A stretch of DNA of 7,758 nt. Source: Paracoccaceae bacterium (GTDB taxonomy: Bacteria > Pseudomonadota > Alphaproteobacteria > Rhodobacterales > Rhodobacteraceae). Of the stretch, positions 5,362 through 7,758 are shown in pieces; positions within the stretch are counted from its first letter, which is position 1; every line of letters starts with the position of its first letter. Made by a program: the position numbers and the translations under genes. The DNA lies in NCBI GenBank assembly GCA_002400675.1, contig NVQY01000112.1, forward strand, positions 1 to 7,758, in the 5' to 3' direction. Under the pieces are notes generated by a model, which saw nothing but the letters and a program-made list of their open reading frames with translations, made no database searches and was not told where the DNA came from.

Positions 5362-6720
5362 TTAGACATTCATCAGCAAATGCTCGCGCTCCCACGGCGA
5401 AATCACCTGCAAGAACTCTTCATACTCCGTGCGCTTCACGATCGAATACACCCGCCCGAATTCCTCGCCCAACACGGCCTGCAACGCATCCGCTTCATCA
5501 AACAGGTCCAACGCCCGGCTCAAATCGCGCGGAATATCCTCTTCCCCGTCATAGGCATCGCCCTTGAACTGCTTGTCGGGCCGCAATTCCTCGACCAACC
5601 CAAGATACCCGCAGGCAAGACTGGCGGCGATCCCCAGATAAGGGTTGCAATCCATCCCCGCCAACCGGTTTTCCACCCGGCGCGCAGACACCCCGGACAG
5701 CGGAATGCGAATGCCGGTGGTGCGGTTATCCCGCCCCCAACTCAGATTGATCGGGGCTGCGTGATCCTTCACGTAACGCCGATAGCTGTTCACATAAGGC
5801 GCGATCACGGCGATGGCCGAGGGCAGATGGTTCTGCAACCCGGCGATAAAGTGGAAAAATGCATCCGTCTCGCCGCCCTGAGGGCCGGAAAAGATGTTCT
5901 GCCCGGTCTCGATATCCAGAATCGAATGGTGAATATGCATCGCCGATCCCGGCTCATTGGCAATCGGCTTGGCCATAAACGTGGCAAAGCAATCGTGACG
6001 CAGCGCCGCCTCGCGGATCAAACGCTTGAAATGAAACACTTCATCCGCCAACTTGATCGGGTCGCCATGCGCCAGATTGATCTCTAACTGACCAGCCCCA
6101 CCTTCCTGTGTGATACCGTCAATCTCAAAGCCCTGCGCCTCGGCGAAATCATAGATGTCGTCGATCACCGGGCCAAATTCGTCCACCGCAGTCATCGAAT
6201 AGGCCTGCCGCGCCGCAGCGGGACGGCCCGAGCGCCCCATCATCGGCTTGATCTCATGGGCGGGATCAATGTTGCGGGCCACCAGAAAGAATTCCATCTC
6301 AGGCGCCACGACCGGCTCCCACCCCTTGTCGCGATAAAGCTGGACAACCCGGCGCAAAACGTTGCGCGGGCTGAACGGGATCGGATTGTCGTCGCGGTCA
6401 TAAGCGTCGTGGATCACCTGCAAGGTCCAGTCGCCGGTCCACGGTGCGGCGGTGGCGGTGGACATATCCGGCTTGAGGATCATGTCACGTTCGATGAACC
6501 CCCCATCGCCAGCGGCCTCGCCCCATCCGCCGGTGATGGTCTGGAAAAAGATGCTATCGGGCAAATGGAAATAGCCCTGCTTGACGAATTTGGTGGCAGG
6601 CACCGCCTTGCCACGGGCGATGCCGGGCAGGTCGGAAACGATGCATTCGACTTCGTCCAGACGTTTGCCATCCAGATAGGTGCGCGCCGCCTCGGGCAGG
6701 TTTTCGATCCAGTCGGCCAT
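5362..6720 (-). CDS. puuA: Glutamine-synthetase-family ligase, PuuA-like (gamma-glutamylpolyamine synthetase)
   Basis: Predicted ATP-dependent ligase joining the gamma-carboxyl of glutamate to an amine such as putrescine, the first step of gamma-glutamylation catabolism. The 452-residue protein has an N-terminal beta-grasp domain (about 22-115) and the GS catalytic domain. Metal and substrate ligands are visible: Glu141 and Glu143 in APEMEFFL, Glu206 and Glu213 in ITQEGGAGQLEINLAHGDP, His262 and His264 in SAMHIHHS, and Asn332/Arg333 and Arg338 in NRTTGIRIP. The tyrosine adenylylation motif of housekeeping GlnA is absent from the C-terminal region, as usual for amine-specific paralogs. Its ATG overlaps the stop of the amidotransferase gene by one base (TGATG), which implies translational coupling. 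The PuuB-like oxidase follows, which favours a polyamine or related amine over ammonia. Other GS-like ligases (gamma-glutamylmethylamide, ethanolamine) remain possible. Confidence 0.85.
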   Translation of the reverse strand: MADWIENLPEAARTYLDGKRLDEVECIVSDLPGIARGKAVPATKFVKQGYFHLPDSIFFQTITGGWGEAAGDGGFIERDMILKPDMSTATAAPWTGDWTLQVIHDAYDRDDNPIPFSPRNVLRRVVQLYRDKGWEPVVAPEMEFFLVARNIDPAHEIKPMMGRSGRPAAARQAYSMTAVDEFGPVIDDIYDFAEAQGFEIDGITQEGGAGQLEINLAHGDPIKLADEVFHFKRLIREAALRHDCFATFMAKPIANEPGSAMHIHHSILDIETGQNIFSGPQGGETDAFFHFIAGLQNHLPSAIAVIAPYVNSYRRYVKDHAAPINLSWGRDNRTTGIRIPLSGVSARRVENRLAGMDCNPYLGIAASLACGYLGLVEELRPDKQFKGDAYDGEEDIPRDLSRALDLFDEADALQAVLGEEFGRVYSIVKRTEYEEFLQVISPWEREHLLMNV

Positions 6721-7400
6721 CAGGCCCTCTCTTTCTTAAAGAACGCGGCCATAAGTGCGGCGATGTCGTCATTGTTGTTGGGCAGGCTCAACTGCGCGTC
6801 GGCCACATCCAGAATAGTGTCCGGCACCGCGCCGCGTCCCCGCGTGCGGATCAGCCCGTCAATAAAATCAGAATCGAATTCCGGGTGTGGCTGCATGGTC
6901 CAGATGGTGTCGCCATACGCCAACAGGGCGTTTTCGCAGGTGTCGCTGCTGCCCAGCAACACGGCGCTTTCGGGGCGGCGCGTCACCTGATCCTGATGCC
7001 ACGCGTTTAGCGCAAATGCCTGATCGCCCTGGCGGTATTCAGTACGCCCAACGGTCCAGCCGCCAGCGAATTTTTCAACCCTGCCGCCCAATGCCTGGGC
7101 GATGATCTGGTGACCAAAACATATACCGATCAGTGGCAGGTCGCGCGCGTGAATGGCGCGAATCAACGCCTCCAGCGGGGCGATCCAGTCGTGATCCTCA
7201 TATGCGCCGTGGCGCGATCCGGTGATCAGCCAACCATCGGCGTCATCCGGCCCATCCGGGAATTGCCCGTCCACAACGGCAAAATTCACGAACTCAAACC
7301 CATGCCCGTCTAGCATGGCGGGGTACATCACATCATAATCGCCGGTCTTTTGGGCAAGCTCTTCCGGCAAGTGGCCGGTTTGCAGAATTCCGATTCTCAT
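6720..7400 (-). CDS. Class I glutamine amidotransferase-like hydrolase (possible PuuD substitute)
   Basis: Predicted cytoplasmic amidase of the class I (triad) glutamine amidotransferase fold, 226 residues. The nucleophile elbow is LIGICFGHQIIAQALGG with Cys94, and the rest of the triad is His172 and Glu174 in MQPHPEF. The oxyanion-side motif WLITGSRHGAYED lies at 57-69. These motifs resemble the GMP-synthase amidotransferase domain more than the E. coli PuuD (peptidase C26) form. No synthetase domain is fused to it. The gene sits between two glutamine-synthetase-family genes and is coupled to the PuuA-like gene by a one-base overlap. A plausible job is hydrolysing a gamma-glutamyl amide such as gamma-glutamyl-GABA, the PuuD step; this is inference from context. 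The start ATG at 7400 has only a weak GGTGAT-type site, and a 16-bp palindrome lies 11 bases upstream. Confidence 0.85.
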   Translation of the reverse strand: MRIGILQTGHLPEELAQKTGDYDVMYPAMLDGHGFEFVNFAVVDGQFPDGPDDADGWLITGSRHGAYEDHDWIAPLEALIRAIHARDLPLIGICFGHQIIAQALGGRVEKFAGGWTVGRTEYRQGDQAFALNAWHQDQVTRRPESAVLLGSSDTCENALLAYGDTIWTMQPHPEFDSDFIDGLIRTRGRGAVPDTILDVADAQLSLPNNNDDIAALMAAFFKKERA

Positions 7401-7410
7401 ACATCACCAA

Positions 7411-7426
7411 TAATTTGATCAAATTA
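7411..7426. promoter_or_regulatory. Perfect 16-bp palindrome, candidate operator of the amine cluster
   Basis: TAATTTGATCAAATTA is a perfect 16-base inverted repeat with no central spacer. It lies in the 61-base gap between the partial upstream GS gene and the amidotransferase start. It is AT-rich in an otherwise GC-rich window, as expected for a dimeric-regulator site and not for codon-driven sequence. Its position, 11 to 26 bases before the start codon, would let a bound protein block transcription or translation start. I cannot name the regulator. No regulator gene is in view. Confidence 0.5.
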
Positions 7427-7461
7427 ACCGTAGCGAGTCCTTTGCCTCGGGGCAAGAGGCC

Positions 7462-7758
7462 TCAGACAGCTTCAAGATAGCTGTGCCAGTGGGTTTCGCG
7501 GGGCAAATCCGCAAAGCGGGCAAGTTCCTGTCGTTTGGTCATAACCATGTTGCTGATCAACAGCGGCGCGAATATCCGGGCGATCAGGGGGCTGGATTCA
7601 AAGGCGGAAATGGCGCTGGCCCAGTCCGGCGCAAGCTGTGGCAGATCTGTCAGGGCATAGGCGTTGCCGGTGACCGGGGCGGGCGGGGCCACGGCGTCGT
7701 CGACCCCGTTCAGGGCCGCGCCCAACACGGCGGCCAGCATCAGATAGGGGTTGATGTC
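7462..7758 (-). CDS. Glutamine-synthetase-family protein, C-terminal part (N-terminus beyond window)
   Basis: Only the last 98 residues are in the window, since the frame runs open to base 7758. The visible part starts DINPYLMLAAVLGAALNGVDD, which matches the conserved GS block containing NPYL, also found in the PuuA-like neighbour as CNPYLGIAASLACGYLGL. The rest is a GS C-terminal helix region, ending in WHSYLEAV. The ATG at 7740 is internal to the conserved block and is not the start. The two GS tails differ clearly in sequence, so this is a diverged paralog and not a recent duplicate. Its stop lies 61 bases before the amidotransferase start. It is probably the second amine ligase of the cluster. 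The metal-binding residues that would test activity are outside the window. Confidence 0.88.
   Translation of the reverse strand, partial: DINPYLMLAAVLGAALNGVDDAVAPPAPVTGNAYALTDLPQLAPDWASAISAFESSPLIARIFAPLLISNMVMTKRQELARFADLPRETHWHSYLEAV

Noticed and set aside
5194..6087. Long + strand open frame (about 297 codons) antisense to the PuuA- and PuuB-like genes
   Set aside because: It is a mirror of conserved glutamine synthetase sequence with no domain of its own and no convincing ribosome site.
7411..7426. Reading the palindrome as an FNR/FnrL box
   Set aside because: FNR-type sites need TTGAT-N4-ATCAA. Here the TTGA and TCAA halves abut with no spacer.
7442..7460. Short stem-loops after the partial GS gene as a terminator
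   Set aside because: Only 5-bp alternative stems (TTGCC/GGCAA or GCCTC/GAGGC) with no T run, too weak to call.

Overview
The window looks like part of an alphaproteobacterial chromosome, most likely Rhodobacterales (a Roseobacter/Rhodobacter/Paracoccus relative). The reasons are the high-GC codon use, the phaC-phaP-phaR gene order, the close fit of the phasin and PhaR to that order's families as I remember them, and CTGC-N3-GCAG type PhaR sites. This is recognition from the sequence; no database search was run.

Left part (1-2582, + strand): a polyhydroxyalkanoate (PHA/PHB) storage block. It holds the 3' two thirds of the PHA synthase phaC, then the granule-coating phasin phaP, then the regulator phaR. 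The phaC-phaP gap (1188-1318) carries a plausible phaP promoter with a perfect CTGC-ATT-GCAG operator inside it. The phaP-phaR gap (1808-2015) holds a strong intrinsic terminator, a TGC-rich stretch likely to be the phaR autoregulatory site, and a good Shine-Dalgarno that places a TTG start on phaR. Together these describe a feedback loop: PhaR represses phaP and probably itself, and is titrated away when polymer accumulates. The phasin carries a recent in-frame 42-bp tandem duplication.

Middle (2583-2693): a 111-base gap between converging genes, with two overlapping, mutually exclusive hairpins.

Right part (2694-7758, - strand): five genes in one direction, read from right to left. They are the 3' end of a glutamine-synthetase-family gene, a class I glutamine amidotransferase, a complete PuuA-like glutamine synthetase, a PuuB-like FAD amine oxidase and a DegT/DnrJ/EryC1-type PLP aminotransferase. 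The amidotransferase and the PuuA-like gene overlap by one base (TGATG). The set resembles the gamma-glutamylation route of polyamine catabolism: glutamate is ligated to an amine, the product is oxidised, and the glutamyl group is later removed. However, the amidotransferase has a GMP-synthase-like Cys-His-Glu triad and does not look like a canonical PuuD, no PuuC aldehyde dehydrogenase is in view, and the DegT-type enzyme is not part of the textbook pathway. A perfect 16-bp palindrome lies just upstream of the amidotransferase start and may be the operator of this cluster.

No gap exceeds about 210 bases. I see no tRNA, rRNA, CRISPR, insertion sequence or phage gene. Most of the window is ordinary core metabolism.
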